Of a stretch of DNA of 64,000 nucleotides, positions 1-9,868 are shown piece by piece. Made by a program: the position numbers and the translations under genes. A model generated the notes under the pieces. The model worked only from the letters and a program-made list of their open reading frames with translations, was not told the origin of the DNA and did not search any database. The DNA is taken from positions 9,449,250 to 9,513,249 of the forward strand of contig CM043799.1 in NCBI GenBank assembly GCA_023974075.1. The letters are read 5' to 3'. Every line of letters begins with the position of its first letter. The stretch's first letter is position 1. This DNA is from Chaenocephalus aceratus (taxonomy: Eukaryota; Chordata; Actinopteri; Perciformes; Channichthyidae).

Positions 1-1135
1 GACCAGAAGTTAGAGAAGTGTTGATGAAATGGGTGATAAACGGTAGAATATCAGGAGCGATAGTCTGAAGGAGGTTTGAGGGGATAGGGTCCAGAGGACA
101 GGTGGTAGGGCGAGCAGAGGTAATGAGGGTAAGAACCTCACTTGGAGAGAGAGGGGAAAAGGAGGTCAGTGTGTGGGTGAAAGGAGGGTCTGGTGACCCA
201 GCGGTGAGTAAAGATGAGTCAGAAAAAGAAGAGCGAATATCATCAACCTTTTTTTCAAAGTGGTTAACAAAGTCGCTTGACAGAAGTGAGGGGCTTTGGG
301 AGGGTCCAAGAGGGTGGAGAAGATGGAAAATAGTTTTTTGGGATTGGAATAGGAAGATTGGATCTTATCTTGAAAGAAAGTGCTTTTTGCCTGAGAGATC
401 GAAGCAGAGAAAGAGGAGAGGAGAGCCTGATAGGTTAGGAGGTCGTCACGGTGTTTGGATTTCCACCGTTTCCGCTCTGCTGCCCTAAGGACGGTTCTAT
501 TAGCACGCAGTGCATCATTTAGCCAGGGAGCAGGAGGGGACTGACGAGCCTGCCGAGATGTGAGAGGACAGAGTGAGTCCAGAGAGGATGAGAGAGAAGA
601 GAGGAGAGTTTTCTGCAGCAGAGTTTGGAGGCAGGAGTTGGAACGAGTCAGAGGAAGGGAGGGCTGAGAGAACCGATGAGGCAAGGGTAGAGGGGGGAGA
701 GGGAACGAAGGTTACGGCGGACAGGTGCAGGATGAGAAGAGATTAGTTTGTCATGTTTGGAAAGGGGTAGAGAGAATGAAATGAAGAAGTGATCGGATGT
801 GTGGAGCGGGTTTACAGAGAGGTTAGAAGTAGCGCAGTTCCTTGAGAATATGAGATCAAGGACATTGCCAGCTTTATGAGTTGGTGGGGATGGAGACAGT
901 GAGAAAGGAAAGGCGGTTAACAGAGATGTTAGTTCGTCTATCTTCCCCGTCTGGAGGTTGAAGTCTCCGAGAAGTACAGTGGGAGGGCCAGTTTCAGGGA
1001 TGTGCGAGAGGAGATTATCTAATTCCTCCAAGAAGTTCCCCAAGGCACCTGGTGGACGGTAGAGAACAACAATGGTTAATTGTATAGGATGGGTTACTGT
1101 GACGGCAATGGAATTCAAAGGTGGAAGGAGTGAAG
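1..1135 (-). mobile_element. L2-clade LINE, copy A (partial, endonuclease to start of reverse transcriptase)
   Basis: Reading on the minus strand, the frame at 1118-648 encodes part of an apurinic-type endonuclease with the motifs YRPPGA, LLGDFN and TSDHF. The next frame (684-166) continues into the linker before reverse transcriptase. The nucleotide sequence is almost identical to the L2 copies at 10-13 kb and 55-58 kb. The copy is cut off at its 5' end near 1135, where similarity to the other copies stops. It leaves the window at base 1 before the reverse transcriptase core. An extra base near 1107 relative to copy C, plus frame changes, make it non-coding. Assignment to L2 rests on the C-terminal sequence and 3' tail of the related copies. 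Confidence 0.9.
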
Positions 1136-2262
1136 AAGGTCATTGTGAGAAGGTGAATCACTGATCAAAATATTGTATTCATGTATTGACTTAGCAGTTA
1201 GGAAATCAGAGCACATTGTATTTTCTTCATGCACTGTGGGAACTTCACTATACAAGCACTGCATACTGTAATTTCCCTGAGCACTGAGCATGGTGAATAT
1301 GAACCGCTAACACAGCAACCATGAAAACAAACAGACCGGCCTTTCTGAGAGCTGTAAATTCAGACGTTATGGGTGAGCCATTTGATAATCCTTTGCTAAC
1401 AACTCCATATGCAGAGAGTGTTTGAGCAAATTATCCCTGACAGTTGCACTTTGCAAACAATAGACTCATGACTCACTATGACATGTAATTTATGCTCACA
1501 AATACATATATCAGAGGTTGCATTGACTCACATTATGATGCGTTCAAGTTTAGCATTGCCCAAAGGATAATTATAACATGAGTTCAAATGTGTTCTTTTA
1601 AACTATGGCAAGAATCTTGAATACATATTTACACTTACATTTACAAAGGAATTAAGAGCAATATAAAATAGGAATACAAAAATTCAATTGTGATCGTTTA
1701 CCCTAAAAAGCAGCTTAGAAAATGTAAAATTGAAGCTGCTAATGCCAATCAGCGTTTTAATAAAAGCAATTATTTAAATAATACAATCAGTTTTTTTTTC
1801 CGATTTGTTTAAACTGTGTTTTTTGTGTGCAAATAACCACTATAGATCACAATAACAAAAGAAACACTTTTTTGTATTACTTTGCAACAGTTAACATTAT
1901 TTTATAATGTAATTATTAGTTAAACATCTCAGCTACATACCCTAAGGGTTAATGGATTTAAAAAAAAAGGCTTATGTCAAGTCCTGGTAAACGTCATATG
2001 TATGGGATGTGCAGATATGGTGAAGTACACTGTTATACTTTTGTTTTAAACACTGAATCTTGATGTTACTGATGTAATCTTAAATGTTTGGATTTTTTTG
2101 CATTTCAAAGACTTGTGTTTGGGCCTTATGAAGAGCAATGCTGTAATTTTAAGGTGTGTATTTTTTATACGAAAAAGTGCTAGCTACTAAATGTTTTGTT
2201 TACTTGCTCTACTTGCATTTGCTATCAATCTGCTAATCTTGCTAACTAACTTTCTATCTTTA
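1136..2262. other. AT-rich intergenic DNA, nothing recognised
   Basis: No convincing open frame, splice-flanked exon or known repeat end was seen here. The sequence is AT-rich with short homopolymer runs. Confidence 0.5.
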
Positions 2263-2270
2263 GTGTCAGC

Positions 2271-2728
2271 CAGAGGTTGCGCTAGACTTTTTCGCTGCCC
2301 GTCATTTTGACGGACAGGATCGTAAAACTTCCGTCAAAATCCAGAATTACCCGTCGGCCTTTACACAACTCTGACGAGGGGGGGGGGGGGGAGCATGCCC
2401 GTGAACTGTCAACAGGGGGGGAGGGACAGTTCACATGCGCCGTGTTATGCATGGCAGCTGCACCTCGCGGGAGCGTGCACAGCGTAAAGCCAAAACTCAC
2501 AGACATTTCAATGATTTGTACAGTACAGTTAGGTTTGGAAACGGTATAATTTCCTTTTTGGAGGGCATGCATAACACGGCATAACACCGGAGCCTCGCTG
2601 CGGGGAAACGTTGGCGCTGTTCCGAGTTTGTTCTAATCTGTCAAAATGACGGATTGCTTTCAGATTTGTCCGTCATTGTTAAAATAAATCCGTTATAGAC
2701 GGAAAATATTCGGTTAACGCGACCTCTG
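2271..2728. mobile_element. hAT-type MITE, 458 bp
   Basis: The ends are inverted: CAGAGGTTGCG on the left and CGCGACCTCTG on the right. They are flanked by a perfect 8-bp direct repeat GTGTCAGC at 2263-2270 and 2729-2736, the target duplication length of hAT elements. No transposase is present; the overlapping open frames on both strands are chance. A run of 12 G lies near 2381. The interior is GC-rich, unlike its AT-rich surroundings. Confidence 0.88.
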
Positions 2729-2740
2729 GTGTCAGCTGAC

Positions 2741-3107
2741 TGTTACGGTTGAGTGAAGGAAGCAGGATCCAAATGCAGATAACTCAGATTAACCTTTATT
2801 TCAAGGATATTTAAAATAACTTGGACAAAACAGAACACTCACCGATGAACTCAGTCACAAACAAAAGACGAACCAACACTGAACACAGGAAGGGACAAGA
2901 CTAAATACAGGGAGGGGTAATCACAAGACGAGAAACAGGGCAGGGGAGGAGAAACCCAAGGGTGACAGGTGAACACAATCAGACAATTACACACCAGGGA
3001 AACTAACGACAGGGGAAAAACACAGGAAGAAGGACTAGACAATATATAAGGAAGAAAACACCCAAAACAAGACGTACAAAACGTGACATAACACAATAAT
3101 CGTAACA
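2741..3107 (-). repeat. Gypsy-type long terminal repeat (3' LTR)
   Basis: The block starts TGTTACGG and ends CGTAACA, so on either strand it has TG...CA ends. Immediately to its right is a C-run (3110-3119). On the minus strand this is a purine-rich tract directly before the LTR, the normal position of the polypurine tract. This orients the block as the 3' LTR of a minus-strand element. It shares a stretch around 2961-3005 with the LTR-like fragment near 62.7 kb. The matching 5' LTR is not in the window, so the element is truncated. Confidence 0.75.
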
Positions 3108-3530
3108 GAACCCCCCCCCAAGGGACGGATTCCCCCTAAAAAAAAACCCACAAAAGTCCAAAACCTCAAGCAGAGTGGGTGGAGGGGGTCCGGAGGAGGG
3201 ACGCATCACTAGGCCACCAGGGTGGGTGGAGGGGGTCAGGAGGAATGGGATTTTGGGCTGACAGCACAGGAGCACAGCGGAGGACCCGGAAGGGATCTCG
3301 GGCGGGCGGCCCGGGGGCAAGGCAGAGTCCAAGGTGGGGGACTGGGGCGGACGGCCCGGGGGCAAGGCAGAGTTCATGGTGCGGTGAAGGCCACAGCGGG
3401 CGAACTCAGGAGGCCGACCATGAGGGCGAAGACCAGACAGCTCCGAAGGCCGGGCAGGACCCGGTGTCGGCCGACAGGAGCCGGAGGGACAGGCTTCGGC
3501 AGGATCCCCCACGGAAGAGGACCAGGAGTT

Positions 3531-3910
3531 GGCAGGACCCCCGGCGAGACAGGTGATGGCGGGGCCTCCAACGGAACAGGACAAGGGGTTGGCAGGACCC
3601 CCGGCAGAAGAGTTGTCGGCGGGACCCCCAGAGGAACAGGACATAGGATTGGCAGGACCCCCGGCAGGAGAGTAGTCGGTGGGACCCCCAACAGGACAGG
3701 ACATAGGGTTGGCAGGACCCCCGGCAGGAGAGTAGTCGGCAGGACCCCTAATGGGACAGGACATAGGGTTGGCGGGACCCCCGGCAGGAGAGTAGTCGGT
3801 GGGACCCCCAACGGGACAGGACACAGGATTGGCAGGACCCCCGGCAGAAGAGTAGTCGGCGGGACCCCCAACGGGACAGGACATGGAGTTGGCAGGACCC
3901 CCAGCGGAAC
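3531..3910. repeat. 60-bp tandem repeat, about six copies
   Basis: Successive 60-base units are nearly identical. Each contains GGCAGGACCCCCGGC, then GGACCCC and GGACAGGACAT. Units differ by a few substitutions. The period is exactly 60, so every frame reads through. Confidence 0.9.
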
Positions 3911-3965
3911 CTCCAACGGCACTTCAGTAGGGACTTGAGTTGGGACTTGAGTAGGAACTTGAGTA

Positions 3966-4215
3966 TGGATTGGAGAGGGAACTCGAGAGAGGACTCGAGA
4001 GAGAGGGCTTGAGAGGGAACTCGAGAGGTGACTTGAGAGGGAACTCGAGAGGAGAGAGAGGAGACTTGAGAGGAGACTTGAGAGGAGACTTGAGAGGGGA
4101 CCTGAGAGGGGACTCGAGAGGGGACCTGAGAGGGGACTCGAGATGGGACCTGAGCGGGAACTCGAGAGGAGACTTGAGAGAGGACTCGAGAGGGGACTCG
4201 AGAGGGGACTTGTGT
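3966..4215. repeat. Short-period purine-rich minisatellite
   Basis: Irregular 12-, 15- and 24-base units are built from GACTCGAGAGG and GACTTGAGAGG. The arrangement suggests repeated slippage or unequal exchange. It lies directly beside the 60-bp array in the same Gypsy remnant. Confidence 0.8.
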
Positions 4216-4545
4216 CGGTCTGTACGCTGACAGGACACGGGGAGCTGGCGTCGGCTGGAGAGCCAAGAGGAGACGAGGTGCTGGAGTCGGCCGGTACGCC
4301 GACAGGCCTCGGGGAGCTGGGGCCGGTACTGAAGCCGGAACCATGGCTGCTGTGGCCGGAGCCATGGCTGCTGGGCCCGGTACTGGGGCCTGAACCATGG
4401 TTGCTGGGGCCGGAAACATGGCTGTGTGGGCCGGCACTGGAACCGGAACCACGGGCTGGAATCTTGGTCTTGCGTCTCCTAGAGATTCTTTGGAGGATCC
4501 GTGGGCCTCCCAAGGCCTGGTCATACGCCAGGAAAGGGTTAGTTA

Positions 4546-5147
4546 GTTAACTTAACTAGCTAGCTAGGAACCATTTTGCCTTCTTAACAATTAAAAAAAG
4601 AATTAAATCTGAGGTTTCACATTGGGAACTGCATTTGTTGGGAGAGAACTTAAAGAATGGTGTTGCAAAAGTCAAATACATGCTCATCATAGATTTTCTG
4701 TGACGACTAGTATATGGTATATTCATAGCGTTGATGAATTCTGAAGTGATTAGCCTCTAGCCAGGTTTAATACAACAACAAAATAATGCAGTTTAAATGC
4801 ATTTAAGCTACTGTCAATGATAGATGATTTGTTGGTGAATTATTCAGTATTGCTATTTGAAGATTAGATTGTAAACTTGGCAGTGGATCCTTAAGAAGAT
4901 TAACATTAATTAATTTACCAAGTTGTGTCTCCTCTGTGCACCTTGTGCTTCATGATTTATTGAACTAGTACAGCAGGACGATAAAGAAGCACAGGAGAAA
5001 AGCACTCACCAAGAGTCCTGAATAGAGGATAGCTTCTTTAATGTCACATCTCGAGCAAAACAGAAGAAACAGTTACAAATTCAAAGTATACTTGTTCTAT
5101 ATGTATGTCTATTAATGTAATATATTTGCATAACTTGCTGTCTGCAG
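4546..5147. other. Non-coding AT-rich DNA, nothing recognised
   Basis: No repeat end, exon or RNA gene could be supported in this stretch. Confidence 0.4.
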
Positions 5148-6176
5148 CAGAGGCGTGGTCACCTAGGCCCTCTGACCCCCCCTCCCCTAAAAAGAATAGT
5201 TATACGTCACAGCGTATACTTCAGCGGAATATCAAAACAACTGCCCCGGGTGCAAAACGCATCAATGACAGCGACCCTCTACCACACAGAACAACACCAT
5301 TTATATAAACACTATATGACAGGGCACCCACAGCCAAGTAACAATACAAATGAATTAAGTCGGCACGGCGGCCCCTTTGAAAATGGACTTAGGCTACCTT
5401 TGATGATCAAATCACTTAACACAAAGTCCATCCTCCCGTCCTTTTGGATGAAGCACTTGCGGGTCGCAGCTGATCCGTTTGCCACTCCAGTTTATCAGTA
5501 ACTCAATCTTGAAATGACTCGGTTCATAATTTGCAACGATGTCATCACTATCACTGAAGTGAGCCATCGTGAACGAACTTATGCTAATTATAAATCTATC
5601 CATCATAATCTATCGATAGATTTGATTCGAAAATAATAAAAGTAGGATAGACATGTGGATATTATCCGGCTGAACAAAATATTTATGTAACCGGTTCGTT
5701 TTCCACAGACCTTATTTCGAGCTATTTTCCAAAATCTATGGAGAAATCCCAATGCCTTTTTGTCGAGGGACTCGAGCGCAGCTTACTTCCGTGTTTAGGA
5801 CGCGTCACTGCACCTCTTTATACACATGTTTAAACCTATGGTTTAAAACCTCACAGCGGGCGGAACAGCACCCCATTTAGAGGGAAGATATGATTGGTCA
5901 ATTGTACTGTCATTTGACATTACTCTCTCGTTGAGATACTATAGCTGGCCCTCTGTGAATGTAGAGAGGGACCAACAAGCTCTCCCGTCTTCACAGTACT
6001 GCAGAGACGGCATTTAACCCTTCACATTCCAACAGAAACTTAACAGGCAGATTCGAAGGATTTATTTATTTGGAAATTTTATTTTAAATACAATTAAATC
6101 AAGTTATTTTGGTAAAACTAATGATGTTTTCAAATTATTTTTTTTGAATATCTTAGGCCCTGCCGGCTCACCACTG
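5148..6176. mobile_element. Dispersed repeat E, possible hAT-type element
   Basis: Bases about 5160-5480 are repeated with high similarity at about 34130-34426, so this is a dispersed family. The left end CAGAGGCGTGG and the right end CCACCACTG resemble loosely matched hAT termini. The flanking 8-mers (5140-5147 and 6177-6184) match at only five positions, so the borders are uncertain. No transposase frame was found. Short frames inside are not credible genes. Confidence 0.45.
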
Positions 6177-6178
6177 GT

Positions 6179-6890
6179 CAGAGGTGGAAAATGCATTTAC
6201 TCAAGTACTTACTTAACAAAAAAAATGGTTTTACTTTACTTGAGTATTTCAATTTTAAAGCAACTTTATACTTTTACTCCACTACATTGAAAGATGTCAT
6301 GTATTTTTTCTCCACTACATGTATACATTTATGTATTATTTATTAAGCTTAAATTACTTTTCAGATCAAGATGTTGCAGACAACAATAAAATGCAATTTG
6401 AGGCCACAAGATCACTTAGATATGAATGATCTAATAATGTCATATATATCATATTATCACATAGGAAGCAATTATCTGCAGAATTAGTACTTAATACTAA
6501 TAATAATATAATAATAATGATAATACTTGTGTACTTTTATTAAGAATGTAGAACTTTTACATGTAATGGAGTATCTTGACGCTTTAAGTATGGCAATGTA
6601 AATGGTCTGTAAAAGGCTAAAAGTTTCTCTCCAACAACACCCCCCCCCCCCCCCCACACCCTGCCTGAAATGCCTCCATTGGACTCCTTGGCATCGATAG
6701 CATCACTATGTAATACTCACATTAAAGCATGTAACATGTCAAAGTAGAGGCACACAATACTAATATAAACCTGCAAATGAGGATAATAGGGCCTCTTTAT
6801 AAGACATGTTGAATATACTGTAGGACTTTGATCAGTAACAGAGTACAATTTAATATTGCTACTTTTACTTCAGTAAGAAATGCCCCACTG
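6179..6890. mobile_element. hAT-type MITE (CAGAGGTGG ... CTCAAGTA family)
   Basis: The left end CAGAGGTGGAAAATGCATTT followed by CTCAAGTA, and the right end TTACTTCAGTAAG...CCCCACTG, are imperfect inverted copies of a terminus common in fish hAT MITEs. No clear target duplication was found. A C-run lies at about 6641-6656 inside. The element is non-coding. Confidence 0.5.
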
Positions 6891-7305
6891 GGTGGAAGAA
6901 GTACTCACTTCACTGAAGAATTGTAACGCTATCCACTTTCTCTTTTTGCTGTAACAATATCAAGTCCAACAGCAGAACCCCTCTGCTGCACTGCACAACA
7001 TTAGCTTCAAAGGGGAATGATAATATGCAGGAGTGTTTGATGCTGCAGTCACACATTAGTTCTTTAGCCAACTAATGGGGCTGAATCCCTTTTGGATGTG
7101 ACATCAATGTCAACTTTTAGTTGCAAGTGACATGAAAAACAGTTGCAGTCTCAGCAACCAGATTGACACGCATCTAAGACAATGTGATCTGTCAGACTTG
7201 GCTGTTTGAATCAGATTTGCAGATATTTGAAATACTTTGTTTGAAATGAGATTGATGTGCCCATCTCACCTCTGGGTGAATGCGTTTGAATAATGTGTGC
7301 AGCCG
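6891..7305. other. Unassigned non-coding DNA
   Basis: Nothing recognisable was seen between the MITE and the LINE tail. Confidence 0.4.
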
Positions 7306-8040
7306 TAATCAATCAATCAATGTTTATTTATATAGCCCAATATCACAAATGTTACATTTGTCTCAGTGGTCTTCACAGTGTGAATATCAGTATGACAATA
7401 CGACACCCTCTGTCCTTAGACCCTCACATCGTACAAGGAAAAACTTCCGAAGAAAACCCACAGTTTAAAGGGAACATGGGAGAAACCTCAGGGAGAGCAA
7501 CAGAGGAGGGATCCCTCTCCCAGGACGGACAGACGTGCAATAGATGCCGTGTGTAAATTGAAAAGATAATACATTTGCAACATAGGTAGTCCAGATGTTT
7601 GGAAATGCATGTGTGTATAATAGGAAGATGAATCCACGAGGATATCCATCCAGGACGATGATCCAGGACCATAGCCACGACTCAAGATCCAGCGCTCGCG
7701 ATCCAGGACACAGGACCGCAGGATCATCCATGACTCCGGATCCCAGCGTATATAGACACCAAAAAGAAAGACATTTGGGGAAGCTGGGTTATTCGGAACA
7801 TGAGATACACAGGTACAGACAGAGAGAAGGAAGAAGTAAGATGTCCCCCGACAAACTAAGCCTATATCAGCAAAACTAGGGCTGCATCTAATCAGCCCTA
7901 ACTATAAGCTTTATCAAAAGGAAGGTCTTAACCGCACTCTTAAAAACGGATAGGGTGTCTGCCGCCCGAACACAAACTGGAAGCTGATTCCACAAATGTG
8001 GAGCTTGATAAGAAAAGGCTCTGGCTCCCATCAAAACAGG
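7306..8040 (-). mobile_element. LINE 3' end (L2/CR1-like), minus strand
   Basis: At the left edge is the 3' tail: on the minus strand GATATTGGGCTATATAAATA followed by an ATTG microsatellite. At the right (about 8040-7890) the minus strand encodes a LINE C-terminus with the motif HLWNQLPVCVR and then DTLSVFKSAVKTFL, the usual end of L2/CR1-type polymerase proteins. The middle is non-coding 3' sequence. The copy is 5' truncated, as LINE insertions usually are. Confidence 0.75.
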
Positions 8041-8927
8041 CAACATTCATGATTTCTGATATTGATAATACAAGTGGTGTTTAATAACTTTAAGTCACTA
8101 CACTTAATCCGATCTGCATGTGATGTTTTCCACCTACCACCTAAAACATGAAATATGAATGTAGCATTTTTTTCATTCTTTTAATGATGCAAATGTGGGA
8201 CACCATCCTTAGGGAGACCGATGAAAGTGATGAAGCATTTCAATGTGCTTGTGATTCTATGTTCTCCAGCCAATTAGGCAAGCCTCCCGTGGCAACACTC
8301 AACACAGTCCAACTTAGAATAACCTTGGAATTGACTGGATGTGAGGATTACATAACATTGCTGATGGGGTAGAAGTATAACTGACAAAACTGTCCAGCCT
8401 GCGTTTTTCTCTTTTGGCCTATTTTTTTTTGGAGATGATGAAACCCAATATGGTGTTTATATGGTCTTTTAAGCTCTTGTCTTGTTGTGTCTTATTTTTA
8501 CTTTCTTCTGGCTGGTATCCCTCTCCTTTTTCTCTTTGAAATAAGCAGAGCATAATTAACTTGTACTATTTCCAACTGAAAATGTTTACAACATTACATA
8601 GACTGGATGTAATCGATATTTTTTAAATATCAATGGATTAATGGTGCTGTGAAACGGGTTGCTTGGAGTATCAAACCAACAGAGAATTGTGAGTGACTAC
8701 AGTTTCCCTGTTCTTATGAACGGAACAAGGTGGGATAGAGAGTTGCAGTGTATATAGGCTGACATGGAAGCAAGCTTCTCAAGGGTCCTTCGACAAAAAG
8801 CTATTGGATATAGATAAATTGCAGAAAAATAATCTTTATAGCAAACAGGTTTATGATACTTACACTTTTTGTTCAGCAGGATAATCTCCATATATTAAAC
8901 ATGTAATCGTAAATGCATTTGGCAGTG
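8041..8927. other. Unassigned non-coding DNA
   Basis: The small frame at 8148-8372 resembles no known family and has no splice or promoter support. No repeat ends were recognised. Confidence 0.4.
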
Positions 8928-8952
8928 TGCATTTTGACCCGGTGGCGACAAT

Positions 8953-9868
8953 TAGTGATGTTACGTATGCGCCGAGGCTTCGGAGCGTGTGTCGAGTAAT
9001 CCCGGAAGCTTTTTGTGAAGCAGTACCGAGGCTTGTATCGTTTTGGGCCAGTGACGTCACCGATGACAAACGAAGCCTCGCTGCCTGTCGATACCACGTG
9101 ACTGCTTCAGGAAGCGATTCAGATCGTTGAACCGTTGAACCACAACGCTCATAATACCCATGGGTATACTAAGAATCACATTACCCCTCCTGTCCCGGGC
9201 CCGTGACACGATGGAATCAAGAGAGACCCTCACTTAATAGAGGTTGGAACATGTCAATAAGTAGCCTATAAATGGATGCAAGCATAAAAAAATGTAGGAA
9301 TAAAAAATGAATAAATACAGGAATGCATATGTGTCAGTGTTTTCAGGAAGATTTAATGTGTGTGCTGTGGCTCAGCTGGAAAGCAGTTGACTCACGACGC
9401 AGGGTCCCTGGTTCGATGACTGAACAATACGTATTTTTTTGTTTATAAAAGCTACAGCTAAATGAGATAATGTAGTTAATAATGTATTCTTTGATATGGT
9501 TTAGCCTTTCTCAGGCTACAACAAGTTTATGAATATTATTAAGGAATATAAATCCCTCTTTGCAATGTTTACCAGCCTCCTTAGGCTTTTCAATCACAAT
9601 AATTCAACTGGAATAAATACATATTGTTAACATGAAAATAGGATTTAATGTTTGTTGTTTAGAGTTATTCTAAGGCTTTACTCAATGGGAACTCGGTATG
9701 AGAGAGCACACTGTTGAGATGTCCAATCTGCCTGTTGTACACACTTTGACCAGCAGGGGGTTTGTGTTCAAATGAAGCCCATGATGAAGCCGCATGAGAT
9801 GAACCCTTTTGCGAACCAATTGGCTGGAAAGCTTCAAAGCTTCATAAGGCTTCGCCTCGCCATCACTA
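8953..9868. mobile_element. hAT-type non-autonomous element inserted in the 5' end of L2 copy B
   Basis: The ends TAGTGATG and CATCACTA are inverted and flanked by a perfect 8-bp duplication GCGACAAT (8945-8952 and 9869-9876). Removing the element restores alignment of the flanks with the 5' end of L2 copy C. Subterminal sequence is rich in GAAGC/GCTTC motifs on both sides. There is no transposase frame. Confidence 0.88.
9366..9423 (+). other. tRNA-like segment inside a hAT element
   Basis: TGGCTCAGCTGG resembles a Pol III A box (tRNA D arm). GGTTCGATGAC, about 35 bases later, resembles a B box (T arm) with a changed end. The acceptor stem does not pair convincingly. It is more likely a decayed tRNA- or SINE-derived piece carried by the transposon than a functional tRNA gene. 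Confidence 0.35.

Larger units (their letters stand above)
3108..4545 (-). pseudogene. Proline/serine-rich 3' part of a Gypsy element with expanded repeats
   Basis: Upstream of the 3' LTR on the minus strand all three frames stay open over long distances (3884-3003, 4513-3374, 4524-3748), because the DNA is built from GC-rich repeats of 60 bp and about 15-24 bp, both divisible by 3. The frames give low-complexity Pro/Gly/Ser proteins, for example a 20-residue unit containing GGPANPMSCPVGGP. No integrase, RT or protease motif was recognised. The position next to an LTR suggests it is the degenerate 3' coding region of the retroelement rather than a host gene. Which frame, if any, was once translated cannot be told by eye. 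Confidence 0.5.

Noticed and set aside
3531..3910. Regularly spaced repeats that could be mistaken for a CRISPR array
   Set aside because: The 60-bp units are contiguous with no unique spacers, and the genome is eukaryotic.
3179..4550. Plus-strand open frames of 80-240 residues rich in Gly, Arg and Thr
   Set aside because: They arise because the minisatellite units are multiples of 3; they oppose the retroelement's orientation and show no family similarity.
9366..9423. Functional tRNA gene
   Set aside because: The T arm is altered and no acceptor stem pairs; it lies inside a transposon.
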